DNA of 64,000 nt from Kocuria rosea (GTDB lineage: Bacteria > Actinomycetota > Actinomycetes > Actinomycetales > Micrococcaceae), in assembly GCF_006094695.1 (NCBI RefSeq), contig NZ_CP035103.1:1302001-1366000 (forward strand), in the 5' to 3' direction. The position numbers were made by a program, and so were the translations under genes. The notes under the pieces were generated by a model. It had not been told where the DNA came from. It ran no database searches and worked only from the letters and a program-made list of their open reading frames with translations. Positions within the stretch are counted from its first letter, which is position 1. Every line of letters begins with the position of its first letter. Below, one piece after another: positions 1-9,182 of the stretch.

Positions 1-813
1 GGCACCGTCAAGAAGCTCGCCGAGCAGGCCGGGGCCCTCGTGGGCGACGGCCCGCTCGTGAATCTCGTGCTCCAGGCCGTGGTGGGCGCCTGGCCCATCT
101 CGCAGGAGCGCGTGCTGGACTACGCCCTCAAGGCCGCTCGCGAGGCCGGCAACTCCACCGCCTGGGTCGACGGGGACGCCGGGTTCGAGCAGCGGCTCAC
201 CCGGTTCGTCGAGCTCGTCCACCACGACCCGCAGATGCGGGCCGTCGTCGAGGGCTTCGCCGAGCACGTCACCGCGGCCGGCTGGGCGAACGGGCTCGCC
301 GCCAAGCTCGTCCAGCTCACGATGCCCGGCGTCCCGGACGTCTACCAGGGCTCCGAGCTGTGGGCGGAGTCCCTCGTGGACCCGGACAACCGCCGTCCCG
401 TCGACTTCGGGGCCCGGGCCGCCGGGCTCGCCCGGCTGGACACCCCCGTGGGCGGCACCGCCGACGGGATCCCCGCCGTGGGACCGGACGGCGCGGCCAA
501 GCTGCTCGTCACCAGCCGCGCCCTGCGGCTGCGCCGGGACCACCCCGAGCTGTTCACCGGCTACACCCCGCTGACCGCGTCCGGCCCGCTGGCCGGGCAC
601 GTGTTCGCGTTCGACCGCGGCGGCGCCGTGACCGTGGCCACCCGCCTGCCCCTCGGCCTCGCCGCCGCGGGCGGCTTCGACGGCGAGACCCTCGAGCTGC
701 CCGCGGGCGGGTTCGAGGACCTGCTGACCCGCCGCACGCACTCGGGCACCGTGGCGCTGTCCCGGCTGCTCGCCGACTACCCCGTGGCGCTGCTGCGCCG
801 GAAGGACTCCTGA
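1..813 (+). CDS. treY: Malto-oligosyltrehalose synthase, C-terminal part
   Basis: TreY converts the reducing-end glucose of a maltodextrin into a terminal trehalosyl unit, which TreZ then releases as trehalose in the cytoplasm. Only the last 270 residues are present; the reading frame is open from base 1 and the start lies left of the window. The block [13 protein letters not shown] near residue 112 of the visible part, followed by [11 protein letters not shown], is typical of the C-terminal part of TreY and of other GH13 enzymes. The stop is only 5 nt before treZ, so the two are co-transcribed. Truncation is by the window edge, not by mutation. Confidence 0.93.
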   Translation, partial: GTVKKLAEQAGALVGDGPLVNLVLQAVVGAWPISQERVLDYALKAAREAGNSTAWVDGDAGFEQRLTRFVELVHHDPQMRAVVEGFAEHVTAAGWANGLAAKLVQLTMPGVPDVYQGSELWAESLVDPDNRRPVDFGARAAGLARLDTPVGGTADGIPAVGPDGAAKLLVTSRALRLRRDHPELFTGYTPLTASGPLAGHVFAFDRGGAVTVATRLPLGLAAAGGFDGETLELPAGGFEDLLTRRTHSGTVALSRLLADYPVALLRRKDS

Positions 814-818
814 GCCCC

Positions 819-2693
819 ATGAACACCCGCGAGCACCTGAACCGCTTCGACGTCTGGGCCCCGCACGCCAGGACGGTGACCGTGCGGATCGAGGGCGACG
901 ACCACGACATGATCCCCGCCGCGGACCTGCCCGAGGACTCCCCGGCGGGCACGGCGGCACGCCGCGACGGCTGGTGGACCCTGCCCGACGGCGCGGACGT
1001 CCCCGAGGGCACCGTGCGCTACGGCTACCTCCTGGGCAAGACCTTCGACGAGGGCACGGCGCAGGAGCGCTCGCAGGTCTCCGAGGTCCTGCCGGACCCG
1101 CGCTCCCGCCGCCAGCCGCAGGGCGTGCACGACCTCTCCTGCACGTTCGAGCCCTCCGCGCACCGGTGGGGGGACGCCGCGTGGACCGGGCGGACCCTGG
1201 CCGGGTCCGTCGTCTACGAGCTGCACCCCGGCACGTTCACCCCGGAGGGCACCCTCGACTCGGCGGTCGAGCGGCTCGACCACCTCGTGGAGCTCGGCGT
1301 GGACTTCGTGGAGCTGCTGCCCGTCAACGGCTTCAACGGCGAGCACAACTGGGGCTACGACGGTGTCCTCTGGTACACCGTGGACGAGTCCTACGGCGGG
1401 CCCGCGGCCTACCAGCGCTTCGTGGACGCGTGCCACCAGCGCGGGATCGGCGTGATCCAGGACGTCGTCTACAACCACCTGGGCCCGTCCGGGAACTACC
1501 TGCCCCTGTTCGCCGACTACTTCAAGCCCGGCTCCAGCACCTGGGGCGACCTCATCAACCTCGACGGCTGGGGCTCGGACGGCGTGCGGGACTACATCCT
1601 CGACAACGTCGAGATGTGGCTGCGCGACTACCACGTGGACGGGTTCCGCCTCGACGCGGTGCACGCCCTCCAGGACCACCGGGCCGTGCACATCCTCGAG
1701 GAGATCGCCGAGCTCGTGGAGCGCGTGGGCGTGGAGACCGGCAAGCCCCTGTTCACCGTCGCGGAGTCCGACCTCAACGACCACCGGATGATCACGCCGA
1801 CCACGGCCCACGGCCTCGGCATGACCGGGCAGTGGCTCGACGACTTCCACCACGCCGCGCACGTCGCCCTCACCGGGGAGACGCAGGGCTACTACGCAGA
1901 CTTCGCCGCCCTCGGCACCCTCGACAAGGTGATGCGGGACGCGTTCTACCACGACGGCACCATGTCGGTGTTCCGCGGCCGCCACCACGGGCGGCCGGTC
2001 GACAAGCAGCGGGTGCGCCCGTGGCAGTTCGTCACGTGCATCCAGAACCACGACCAGATCGGCAACCGCGCCGCGGGGGACCGGATCAGCGCGAGCCTCA
2101 CGCCGGACCAGCTCGTGCTGGGCGCCGCACTGCTCCTCACCCAGCCGTTCACCCCCATGCTGTTCATGGGGGAGGAGTGGGGCGCGTCCACACCGTGGCA
2201 GTTCTTCACCGCCCACCCCGAGCCCGAGCTCGGGGAGGCCGTGGCCAAGGGCCGCAAGGCGGAGTTCGCGTCCATGGGCTGGGACGAGGACACGGTCCCG
2301 GACCCCCAGGACCCGAGCACGTTCACGAACTCGAAGCTCGACTGGGACGAACTCGGCCGGGACGACCACGCCCGGGTGCTGAGCGCCTACCGCGAGCTCA
2401 TCGCGCTGCGGCGCGCCGTGCCCGAGCTCACCGACCCGCGCTTCGACACGATCGGCACCGACCTCGACGAGGACGCCCGCTGGTTCGTGCTGCGCCGTGC
2501 CACGGCCCCGGGCTCCGACCACGGGGTCGCGGTGCTGCTGAACTTCGGCGCCGGGCCCGCGCAGGTGCCCTTCCCCGGCCGCCCGGACGCCGAGGTGCTC
2601 TACCGCTCCGGCGACGTGTCGCTGACCGCGGGCTCCGGCGGCGGCGGCGTCGCCGCGCTGCCCGCCCACGGCGCCGCCGTGGTGCGCTACTGA
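819..2693 (+). CDS. treZ: Malto-oligosyltrehalose trehalohydrolase
   Basis: TreZ (624 aa, normal for the family) hydrolyses the alpha-1,4 bond next to the terminal trehalose made by TreY. An N-terminal early-set domain ([17 protein letters not shown]) is followed by a GH13 barrel. GH13 motifs visible in order are [15 protein letters not shown], the nucleophile motif [10 protein letters not shown], the acid/base region TVAESDLN and the substrate motif [10 protein letters not shown]. The start is the ATG 5 nt after the treY stop; the frame is open further upstream, but that part only reads through treY out of frame. Operon partner of treY. Confidence 0.95.
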   Translation: MNTREHLNRFDVWAPHARTVTVRIEGDDHDMIPAADLPEDSPAGTAARRDGWWTLPDGADVPEGTVRYGYLLGKTFDEGTAQERSQVSEVLPDPRSRRQPQGVHDLSCTFEPSAHRWGDAAWTGRTLAGSVVYELHPGTFTPEGTLDSAVERLDHLVELGVDFVELLPVNGFNGEHNWGYDGVLWYTVDESYGGPAAYQRFVDACHQRGIGVIQDVVYNHLGPSGNYLPLFADYFKPGSSTWGDLINLDGWGSDGVRDYILDNVEMWLRDYHVDGFRLDAVHALQDHRAVHILEEIAELVERVGVETGKPLFTVAESDLNDHRMITPTTAHGLGMTGQWLDDFHHAAHVALTGETQGYYADFAALGTLDKVMRDAFYHDGTMSVFRGRHHGRPVDKQRVRPWQFVTCIQNHDQIGNRAAGDRISASLTPDQLVLGAALLLTQPFTPMLFMGEEWGASTPWQFFTAHPEPELGEAVAKGRKAEFASMGWDEDTVPDPQDPSTFTNSKLDWDELGRDDHARVLSAYRELIALRRAVPELTDPRFDTIGTDLDEDARWFVLRRATAPGSDHGVAVLLNFGAGPAQVPFPGRPDAEVLYRSGDVSLTAGSGGGGVAALPAHGAAVVRY

Positions 2694-2743
2694 GCCCTCT
2701 CCGCCGTCCACCGAACGACCTCCCCGACCCTCGAAAGGCCCCC

Positions 2744-3826
2744 GTGCGCACCTACGGACCCGACGTCCCCTACCTCCCGGCCGACGACCGCTACGAGACC
2801 ATGCCCTTCCGCCGCGTGGGCGACTCCGGGCTGAAGCTGCCCGTGATCTCGCTCGGGCTGTGGCACAACTTCGGCGACGACAAGCCGCTCGCCACCCAGC
2901 GCGCCACGCTGCGCCGGGCCTTCGACCTCGGCGTGACCCACTTCGACCTCGCCAACAACTACGGCCCGCCGGCCGGCGCCGCGGAACTGAACTTCGGGCG
3001 GATCCTGGCGCAGGACCTCGCGCCGTACCGGGACGAGCTCGTGATCTCCTCCAAGGCCGGCTGGACCATGGGCCCGGGCCCGTACCACTTCGGCGGCTCC
3101 CGGAAGTACCTCGTGTCCTCCCTGGACCAGTCCCTGCAGCGGATGGGCCTGGACCACGTGGACATCTTCTACCACCACCGCCCGGACCCGGACACCCCGC
3201 TCGAGGAGACGATGCGGGCCCTCGACCACATCGTGCGCTCCGGGCGGGCCCTGTACGTGGGGATCTCCTCCTACAACGCCGAGCTGACCCTGCGCGCCCA
3301 GCAGATCATGCGGGAGCTGGGCACGCCGCTGCTGATCCACCAGCCGTCCTACTCGATGCTCAACCGGTGGATCGAGTCCCCCGGACCGTCGGGGACCTCC
3401 CTGCTGGGCGCCCTGACGGAGACGGGGATGGGCTCGATCGTGTTCTCCCCCCTGGCCCAGGGCATGCTCACGGACCGGTACCTGGACGGCGTCCCGGAGG
3501 GCTCCCGGGCCGCCGCGGAGAAGTCCCTGAACCCGGAGTGGCTGACCGGCACGACCCTGGAGAAGGTCCGCGGTCTGCACGAGATCGCCGCCGCCCGAGG
3601 GCAGAGCCTGGCCCAGATGGCGATCGCGTGGGTGCTGCGCGAGCAGGCGGACGGCCAGGTCACCACCGCGCTCGTCGGCGCGTCCTCGCCGCAGCAGCTC
3701 GAGGACAGCGTGGGCGCCGTGCACCACCTCTCCTTCACCCCGGAGGAGCTGGAGTCGATCGACCGGCTGGCCACGGACTCCGACATCAACATCTGGGCGG
3801 GCGCCCGCGACTCCAAGACCGCGTGA
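2744..3826 (+). CDS. Aldo/keto reductase, YghZ (glyceraldehyde-3-phosphate reductase) type
   Basis: A 360-aa NADPH-dependent aldo/keto reductase. It closely follows the E. coli YghZ/GpR pattern, which reduces L-glyceraldehyde 3-phosphate and methylglyoxal. The tetrad can be seen as FDLANNYGP (Asp68, Tyr73), the Lys in SSKAG and the His in FYHHRPDP; the C-terminal cofactor region is ALVGASSPQQLEDSV. I chose GTG 2744 because a GAAAGG ribosome site ends 6 nt upstream; the next candidate is an ATG at 2801. It follows treZ by 50 nt and may be in the same transcript. The physiological substrate is inferred from family resemblance only. Confidence 0.85.
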   Translation: MRTYGPDVPYLPADDRYETMPFRRVGDSGLKLPVISLGLWHNFGDDKPLATQRATLRRAFDLGVTHFDLANNYGPPAGAAELNFGRILAQDLAPYRDELVISSKAGWTMGPGPYHFGGSRKYLVSSLDQSLQRMGLDHVDIFYHHRPDPDTPLEETMRALDHIVRSGRALYVGISSYNAELTLRAQQIMRELGTPLLIHQPSYSMLNRWIESPGPSGTSLLGALTETGMGSIVFSPLAQGMLTDRYLDGVPEGSRAAAEKSLNPEWLTGTTLEKVRGLHEIAAARGQSLAQMAIAWVLREQADGQVTTALVGASSPQQLEDSVGAVHHLSFTPEELESIDRLATDSDINIWAGARDSKTA

Positions 3827-3845
3827 GCGGCGGGGCCCGGTAGCC

Positions 3846-4523
3846 GTGGAGGCCTCGCAGTACCTCGCCCTGCTCGGGCTGTGGATCGCAGGGATCGTCG
3901 CCCCCGGCCCGGACGTCCTGGTGATCCTGCGCAACGCGTCGCTGGGCTCCCGGGCAGCCGGCGTGCTCACCGCGGTGGGGGTGATGACCGGCAACCTCGT
4001 GTGGATCACGCTCTCCCTCACCGGGGTGACCGTCCTGATCGGCCAGGCGGACACGCTCCAGCGACTGATCCAGGTGGCCGGGGCGCTGTTCCTCGGCTGG
4101 CTGGGCGTGAGCGGGATCCGGGCGGGTCTCGCCGCCCGGGCCGTGCCGGACCGGGTGCCGAGCGCGGCGGGCGGAGGGCCCGGCAGCGTCCCGGGGGAGC
4201 CGCAGGCCCCGCCGGGGCGCTCCGTCACCCCCGGCCGGGCCTTCGTGCTCGGACTCGTGACGAACCTCTCGAACGCGAAGGCCATCATCTTCTTCGTGGC
4301 GCTGTTCGCCAACGTGGTCCCCGTGGGCGCGCTGTGGTGGGAGGCGGCCCTGGTCTTCGCGCTGCTCGTGGCCGTGGGCCTCGCCTGGTTCACCGCCGTC
4401 GCGTGGGTCGGCTCGGTCGAGCGGCTGGCCGCGGGCTTCCGGCGGCACGGGGCGGCCGTGGAGCTCGCCGCCGGCGTGCTGTTCCTCGTGCTGGCCCTCG
4501 GCCTGCTGCTCAGCACGCTGTGA
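3846..4523 (+). CDS. LysE/RhtB-family amino-acid exporter
   Basis: A 225-aa membrane protein with about six hydrophobic segments. The N-terminal APGPDVLVILRN motif and the NLSNAKAIIFFVALF segment after the cytoplasmic loop mark the LysE/RhtB superfamily of amino-acid and small-metabolite exporters. The central loop (about residues 98-130) is Pro/Gly-rich. The GTG start lies 19 nt after the aldo/keto reductase stop with no clear ribosome site, so it probably depends on read-through from upstream. The exported compound cannot be told from sequence. Confidence 0.82.
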   Translation: MEASQYLALLGLWIAGIVAPGPDVLVILRNASLGSRAAGVLTAVGVMTGNLVWITLSLTGVTVLIGQADTLQRLIQVAGALFLGWLGVSGIRAGLAARAVPDRVPSAAGGGPGSVPGEPQAPPGRSVTPGRAFVLGLVTNLSNAKAIIFFVALFANVVPVGALWWEAALVFALLVAVGLAWFTAVAWVGSVERLAAGFRRHGAAVELAAGVLFLVLALGLLLSTL

Positions 4524-4567
4524 GCCCGCCGGCCGGCCCCCGGGCCGGGCCCGCCCCCGGCGGGCAC

Positions 4568-4618
4568 TAGACTGGAGCGCTGGGTCCTGCCCGGCCGGGC
4601 GCCGGGGACGGGACCCAG
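4568..4618 (+). promoter_or_regulatory. ino1 promoter -10 and hairpin at the start of its leader
   Basis: TAGACT at 4568-4573 is a good -10 box; transcription would start about 4580. From exactly there CTGGGTCC (4580-4587) pairs with GGACCCAG (4611-4618) around a GC-rich 23-nt loop, so the mRNA would begin with a stem-loop. The ribosome site AAAGGAG (4629-4635) follows. Regulation through this hairpin is a guess. Confidence 0.5.
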
Positions 4619-4639
4619 ACGACCAGACAAAGGAGTCCC

Positions 4640-5725
4640 GTGTCCCACCATCCCATTCGCGTGGCCGTCGCCGGTGTCGGCAACTGCGCCTCCTCGCTGA
4701 TCCAGGGCGTGCACTTCTACGCCGACGCCGACCCGGCCGCCACCGTGCCGGGGCTGATGCACGTGGTCTTCGGCGACTACCACGTGTCCGACATCGAGTT
4801 CGTGGCCGCCTTCGACGTCGACGCCGCCAAGGTCGGGTACGACCTCTCCGAGGCGATCGGCGCCGGGGAGAACAACACCCTGGTCTTCGCCGACGTCCCG
4901 CACACCGGGGTCACCGTCCAGCGCGGGCCCACCCTGGACGGACTCGGATCCTACTACCGGGAGATGGTCCAGGAGTCGGCTGTGCCCCCGGTGGACGTGG
5001 CCGCCGCCCTGCGCGAGGCGCAGGTGGACGTGCTGGTGTCCTACCTGCCGGTGGGCTCGGAGGAGGCCGACCGGTTCTACGCCCAGGCCGCGATCGACGC
5101 CGGGGTGGCCTTCGTCAACGCGCTGCCCGTGTTCATCGCCTCCACCGACGAGTGGGCACAGAAGTTCACCGACGCCGGAGTGCCGATCGTGGGCGACGAC
5201 ATCAAGTCCCAGATCGGGGCGACGATCACCCACCGGGTGCTGGCGAAGCTGTTCGAGGACCGTGGCTACGTGCTGGACCGGACGTATCAACTCAACGTGG
5301 GCGGGAACATGGACTTCATGAACATGCTCGAGCGCACCCGGCTGGAGTCCAAGAAGATCTCCAAGACCCAGGCGGTGACCTCCAACGTCCAGCGGGAGTT
5401 CGGCACGCGCGACGTGCACATCGGGCCCTCGGACCACGTGCCGTGGCTGGAGGACCGCAAGTTCGCCTTCGTGCGCCTGGAGGGCCACGGCTTCGGCAAC
5501 GCCCCGATCTCCCTGGAGTACAAGCTGGAGGTGTGGGACTCCCCGAACTCGGCCGGGGTGATCATCGACGCGATCCGGGCCGCGAAGATCGGGGCGGACC
5601 GCGGGATCGGGGGCCCGCTCACCTCCGCGTCGGCGTACTTCATGAAGTCCCCGGCCGAGCAGCTGCCCGACGACGTGGCCAGGGCGGACCTGGAGGCCTT
5701 CATCCGCGGCGACCGCGAGCGCTGA
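4640..5725 (+). CDS. ino1: Inositol-3-phosphate synthase (myo-inositol-1-phosphate synthase)
   Basis: A 361-aa NAD-dependent enzyme that isomerises glucose 6-phosphate to 1L-myo-inositol 1-phosphate. This is the acceptor for MshA in mycothiol synthesis and the precursor of phosphatidylinositol. The Rossmann motif [16 protein letters not shown] is at residues 9-24, and the actinobacterial Ino1 blocks [17 protein letters not shown] and [11 protein letters not shown] are intact. The length matches mycobacterial Ino1. The GTG start has an AAAGGAG site 4 nt upstream. It converges on the phosphatase-mshA pair across a perfect hairpin, which places both halves of the pseudodisaccharide pathway together. 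Confidence 0.95.
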   Translation: MSHHPIRVAVAGVGNCASSLIQGVHFYADADPAATVPGLMHVVFGDYHVSDIEFVAAFDVDAAKVGYDLSEAIGAGENNTLVFADVPHTGVTVQRGPTLDGLGSYYREMVQESAVPPVDVAAALREAQVDVLVSYLPVGSEEADRFYAQAAIDAGVAFVNALPVFIASTDEWAQKFTDAGVPIVGDDIKSQIGATITHRVLAKLFEDRGYVLDRTYQLNVGGNMDFMNMLERTRLESKKISKTQAVTSNVQREFGTRDVHIGPSDHVPWLEDRKFAFVRLEGHGFGNAPISLEYKLEVWDSPNSAGVIIDAIRAAKIGADRGIGGPLTSASAYFMKSPAEQLPDDVARADLEAFIRGDRER

Positions 5726-5732
5726 GCCCGCC

Positions 5733-5792
5733 GCCCCCGGAGCACGGGACCCCCGCACCGTTGCCGGTGCGGGGGTCCCGTGCTCCGGGGGC
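5733..5792. terminator. Perfect 27-bp bidirectional terminator hairpin
   Basis: Bases 5733-5759 pair without mismatch with 5766-5792, leaving a 6-nt loop (GTTGCC). The hairpin starts 7 nt after the ino1 stop and abuts the stop codon of the convergent phosphatase gene, so it can terminate both. It has no U-tract, as is common in high-GC actinobacteria. Confidence 0.9.
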
Positions 5793-6581
5793 TCAGAGGT
5801 AGTCGGCCAGGCCGGCGCGGTGGAGCACGAACGCCGTGACCGGTTCGTAGACGCGCGGCGGGAGGTTGTCGTCGAGCGGCACGGCGACCTCGACCTGGCC
5901 CTGCGCCTCCGCCACGAACACGCCCGGGTCGTTGCAGTCGGCGACCGCGATGGTCCGCAGCCCCCGGGACCCGGCCGCCCCGGCGAGGCCGTGGTCGGCG
6001 ACCACGAGGTCGGGCGGGTTCTGCCCGTCCCGGCGCAGCTTCTCCAGGGTCAGGGACATCGGCCCGGGGAAGTGGGTGTGCCGCAGCCCGCCGTACTGCT
6101 CGACCATCACGACGCTCTCGATCTGCCGGACGTCGCCGTCCTCGAACGGGAAGCCGTCCGGGACCTGCACCACGTGCGCCCCGGCGCGGCGGGCCACCCG
6201 GGCCAGCTGCGCGTAGACCGGGAACAGGCCGGCCGGGTGGCCGGTGGCGAAGAGCACGCGCCCGCCGGCGGCGACCACCTCGCCGAGGACCCGCGCGTAG
6301 CGTTCCAGCCCGGCGACGGCCAGCTCCGCGGAGATCGTGTCCTGGCCCTCGGCGTGGGCCCGGTCGGGGGAGATGCCGACGCGGTCGCGCATCAGCGCGA
6401 ACACGTCGTCGAAGCTCCACTCCAGGGTGCGCACCACGCCCATGTGCTGGTGCTGGTCGCCGTCGAGGAAGCCCTGGATGTTGCGCAGGTTCGCCTCCCG
6501 GGAGGTCGCCACCGCTCCGGTGATGCGGTGGTCGTCGAGGTGGCGGGCGAGGTCTGCGGGGGAGAGGGGGGAGGTCGTCAC
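5793..6581 (-). CDS. Phosphatase-family protein coupled to mshA (candidate mycothiol-pathway phosphatase)
   Basis: A 262-aa soluble protein that I place in an actinobacterial family annotated simply as phosphatase (recalled, not searched). Recognisable segments are SREANLRNIQGFLDGDQ near residue 28, ATGHPAGLFPVY near 112, LVVADHGLAGAAGSRGL near 192, VADCNDPGVF near 214 and PLDDNLPPRVYEPV near 236. The ATG overlaps the mshA stop codon (ATGA), so translation is coupled. MshA produces a phosphorylated pseudodisaccharide that needs dephosphorylation before MshB acts, which makes this a natural candidate for the MshA2 step. That assignment is inferred from position; no catalytic motif is certain. 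Confidence 0.65.
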   Translation of the reverse strand: MTTSPLSPADLARHLDDHRITGAVATSREANLRNIQGFLDGDQHQHMGVVRTLEWSFDDVFALMRDRVGISPDRAHAEGQDTISAELAVAGLERYARVLGEVVAAGGRVLFATGHPAGLFPVYAQLARVARRAGAHVVQVPDGFPFEDGDVRQIESVVMVEQYGGLRHTHFPGPMSLTLEKLRRDGQNPPDLVVADHGLAGAAGSRGLRTIAVADCNDPGVFVAEAQGQVEVAVPLDDNLPPRVYEPVTAFVLHRAGLADYL

Positions 6582-7870
6582 CGTTCGAGTGTATTCAGGC
6601 GCCGGCCGCTACCGTCGCGTACCCCCGCCCGGGCGCGGACCCGGGCGTAGACCTCCGCGGTGGCCAGGGCGGTGCGGTCCCAGGAGTGGCCCTCGGCGCG
6701 CCGGGCGGCGGCCCGGCCCATGCGCTCCAGGGCGGCCGGGTCGCCGGCGAGCTCGACCACGGCCCGCGCCCACGAGCCGGGGTCGCGGTCGGGCACGAGC
6801 CGGCCGGTGAGCCCGTCGAGCACCGCGGTGCGCAGCCCGTCCACGTCCGTGGCGAGCACCGGCGTGCCGCAGGCCTGCGCCTCCAGGGCCACGAGGCCGA
6901 ACGTCTCGGAGGAGGAGGGGACGGCCACGACGTCGGCCCGGCGCATCCGGGCGGCGAGCTGCGGGGCCGGCAGGGCGGGCCCGAAGCGCACGACGTCCTC
7001 CAGCCCCAGCTCCCGCACGCGCTCCCGGAGCGCGGCCGTGAAGCCCCGGGTGCCGACCCCCACGACGTCCAGCTCCACGGGCAGGCCCGGGTCGGTCCGC
7101 CGGATCCGCGCGAGCGCGTCGACGAGGACGTGCGGGCCCTTGAGCGCCTGCAGGCGCCCGGCGAACAGGATCCGCAGCGGGCGCCCCGGTGAGCCGGGGG
7201 GCGGCTCGTCGGCGCGGCGCGGCTCGCCGGGGGCGGGGTCCGGGGAGAAGGCCGAGAGGTCGACTCCGGGGGTGATCACGGTCAGGCGCCCCGCGTCGGC
7301 GTCGTAGAGCTCGATCATCTGCAGCGCCTCGGTCCGGGTGTTCACCACCGTGGCCTCGGCCCGGGCGATCAGCCCGGCCTCGGCCTCGGCGCGGGAGGCC
7401 GGCTCGAGGCCCTCCCCGGTCCGGGCGCGCAGGTTCTTCCCGAGCGCCGTGGTGTGCAGGGTCAGGACGAGGGGGACGCCCCAGCCGTCGGCGAGCTCCC
7501 GGCCCGCGGCACCGGAGAGCCAGTAGTGGGCGTGCACGACGTCGGGCCGGTCGGCCTCCGCGCGGAGCACCTCCGCGAAGGCCGCGGTGAACCCGGGCAG
7601 GTCCTCCTTGCTCGCCCCGGCGGCACCCGGCAGCGAGACGGTGAGCAGCCGCAGCCCCTCGCGGATGCGGGTGCGCCGCACGCCGGCGACGGCCGGGGCG
7701 CCGCGGCCCCGGTCGAGGGTGGCCATGTCCACGGTGTGGCCGGCGTCCACGAGGGCCTCGGCGAGGTGGCGCACGTAGACGTTCATCCCGCCCGCATCCC
7801 CCGACCCCGGTTGCTCGAGGGGACAGGTGTGCAGGCTGATCAGCAGGACGTGGCGGGGCGCGGCGGACAC
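6578..7870 (-). CDS. mshA: D-inositol-3-phosphate glycosyltransferase MshA
   Basis: A 430-aa GT4-family glycosyltransferase that moves GlcNAc from UDP-GlcNAc to 1L-inositol 1-phosphate, the first committed step of mycothiol synthesis. The N-terminal GSGDAGGMNVYVRHLAEAL and the donor-site E-x7-E block SSSETFGLVALEAQACGTP near residue 320 are the key signatures; the length fits the family. The GTG start has no ribosome site but lies 6 nt after a TAGAGT -10 box, so the mRNA is probably leaderless. The downstream phosphatase gene overlaps it by 4 nt. ino1, which makes the acceptor, is on the other side of the terminator. Confidence 0.9.
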   Translation of the reverse strand: MSAAPRHVLLISLHTCPLEQPGSGDAGGMNVYVRHLAEALVDAGHTVDMATLDRGRGAPAVAGVRRTRIREGLRLLTVSLPGAAGASKEDLPGFTAAFAEVLRAEADRPDVVHAHYWLSGAAGRELADGWGVPLVLTLHTTALGKNLRARTGEGLEPASRAEAEAGLIARAEATVVNTRTEALQMIELYDADAGRLTVITPGVDLSAFSPDPAPGEPRRADEPPPGSPGRPLRILFAGRLQALKGPHVLVDALARIRRTDPGLPVELDVVGVGTRGFTAALRERVRELGLEDVVRFGPALPAPQLAARMRRADVVAVPSSSETFGLVALEAQACGTPVLATDVDGLRTAVLDGLTGRLVPDRDPGSWARAVVELAGDPAALERMGRAAARRAEGHSWDRTALATAEVYARVRARAGVRDGSGRRLNTLER

Positions 7871-7876
7871 GGCTCA

Positions 7877-7882
7877 ACTCTA
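7877..7882 (-). promoter_or_regulatory. -10 box of mshA
   Basis: TAGAGT on the minus strand, 6 nt before the GTG start; implies a leaderless transcript. It lies back to back with the alr promoter. Confidence 0.6.
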
Positions 7883-7927
7883 GCCGCCGGGCCCGGGGAC
7901 CCGGTCCGGGCCCGGGGGCGGCGGTGC

Positions 7928-7933
7928 CACAAT
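7928..7933 (+). promoter_or_regulatory. -10 box of alr
   Basis: CACAAT followed by 7 nt and GTG 7941. The in-frame ATG at 7932 overlaps this box, so it would not be transcribed from this promoter. Confidence 0.5.
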
Positions 7934-7940
7934 GGGAGCC

Positions 7941-9182
7941 GTGAACCGTCCAGACCCCGTCCCGGCCGCCCCGTCCGGATCCGCCCTCCCCCCTCCGCCC
8001 CGCTGCGAGCGCAGCGCCGTGGTCGACCTCGCCGCCGTCCGCGCCAACGTGCGCCGGCTCCGTGACCTCGCCGCCCCCGCCCGGCTCATGGCCGTGGTCA
8101 AGGCCGACGCCTACGGCCACGGTGCGGTGCCCGTGGCCCGGGCGGCCCTCGAGGCCGGCGCCCACGCCCTGGGCGTCGCCCACGTCGGCGAGGCCCTCGC
8201 CCTGCGCGCCGCGGGGATCGGGGCGCCCGTGCTCGCGTGGCTGCACACCGTCGACACCGACTTCCGGGCGGCGCTCGCCGCCGACGTCGAGCTGGGCGTC
8301 AGCGGCTGGGAGCTCGCCCCGATCGCCGCGGCCGCCCGCGCGCTCGGGACCACCGCCCGGATCCACCTCAAGATCGACACCGGCCTGGGCCGCAACGGCG
8401 CGCCGGAGGCCCTCTGGCCCGAGCTCGTGCGGGCCGCCGCGCAGGCCGAGACCGAGGGGCTCGTGCGGGTGGTCGGCGTCTTCACCCACCTCGCCGTCGC
8501 CGACGAGCCGTCCCGGCCCGAGACCCGGGAGCAGCTCGAGCGCTTCCGCGCGGCCGTGGCCACGGCGCGGGCCGCCGGGCTCCGGCCCGGGCTGCGGCAC
8601 GCGGCGAACTCGCCCGGTCTCCTCTCCGCCGCCGGGCTCGAGCGCCCCGGGGACATGCTCCTGGACATGGTCCGGGTGGGGGTGTCCCTCTACGGGCTCT
8701 CCCCGTTCGCGGACCGCACCCCGGAGCAGCTCGGTCTCGTGCCCGCCATGACGCTGCGGAGCACGGTCAGCGCGGTCAAGGAGGTGCCGGCGGGCCAGGG
8801 CGTCTCCTACGGGCTGAGCTACGTCACCGACCGCCCCACCACCCTGGCGCTCGTCCCGCTCGGCTACGCGGACGGCGTCCCGCGCTCCGGCACCGGCGGA
8901 CCCGTGCGGATCCAGGGCCGCACCTACCCGGAGGTCGGCCGGGTCGCGATGGACCAGATCGTGGTCGACCTCGGCGCGCCGGGACGCTCCGCCCCCGAGC
9001 ACGGGCTGCTCGGGGCGGAGGCCGTGCTGTTCGGGGCGGGGGAGAACCCCTCGGCGAGCGCGTGGGCGGACGCCGCCGGCACCATCAACTACGAGATCGT
9101 CACCCGCGTCTCGCCCCGCGTGCCCCGGGTGCACCTGCACGCCGCGGAGGGCCCGGCGGGCGCGGCGGAGGAGCAGGCATGA
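7941..9182 (+). CDS. alr: Alanine racemase
   Basis: A PLP-dependent racemase interconverting L- and D-alanine for peptidoglycan. The PLP-lysine motif VVKADAYGHG lies near residue 51 and the second catalytic Tyr is in GVSYGLSY. The product is 413 aa from GTG 7941. The alternative ATG at 7932 would add three residues but overlaps the apparent -10 box, so I prefer GTG. The Pro/Ala-rich N-terminal extension (about 20 residues) before CERSAVVDLAAV is not part of the fold. The stop overlaps the tsaE start (ATGA), and the gene heads the alr-tsaE-tsaB-rimI-tsaD cluster common in actinobacteria. Confidence 0.95.
   Translation: MNRPDPVPAAPSGSALPPPPRCERSAVVDLAAVRANVRRLRDLAAPARLMAVVKADAYGHGAVPVARAALEAGAHALGVAHVGEALALRAAGIGAPVLAWLHTVDTDFRAALAADVELGVSGWELAPIAAAARALGTTARIHLKIDTGLGRNGAPEALWPELVRAAAQAETEGLVRVVGVFTHLAVADEPSRPETREQLERFRAAVATARAAGLRPGLRHAANSPGLLSAAGLERPGDMLLDMVRVGVSLYGLSPFADRTPEQLGLVPAMTLRSTVSAVKEVPAGQGVSYGLSYVTDRPTTLALVPLGYADGVPRSGTGGPVRIQGRTYPEVGRVAMDQIVVDLGAPGRSAPEHGLLGAEAVLFGAGENPSASAWADAAGTINYEIVTRVSPRVPRVHLHAAEGPAGAAEEQA

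Noticed and set aside
777..2711. Long minus-strand open frame opposite treZ
   Set aside because: High-GC DNA creates long open shadows; its translation is Val/Leu/His/Gly-rich without family motifs, while the plus strand has a complete GH13 enzyme.
2687..5758. 3-kb minus-strand open frame across the aldo/keto reductase, LysE and ino1 genes
   Set aside because: Covers three clear plus-strand genes and their terminator; no recognisable domain in its translation.
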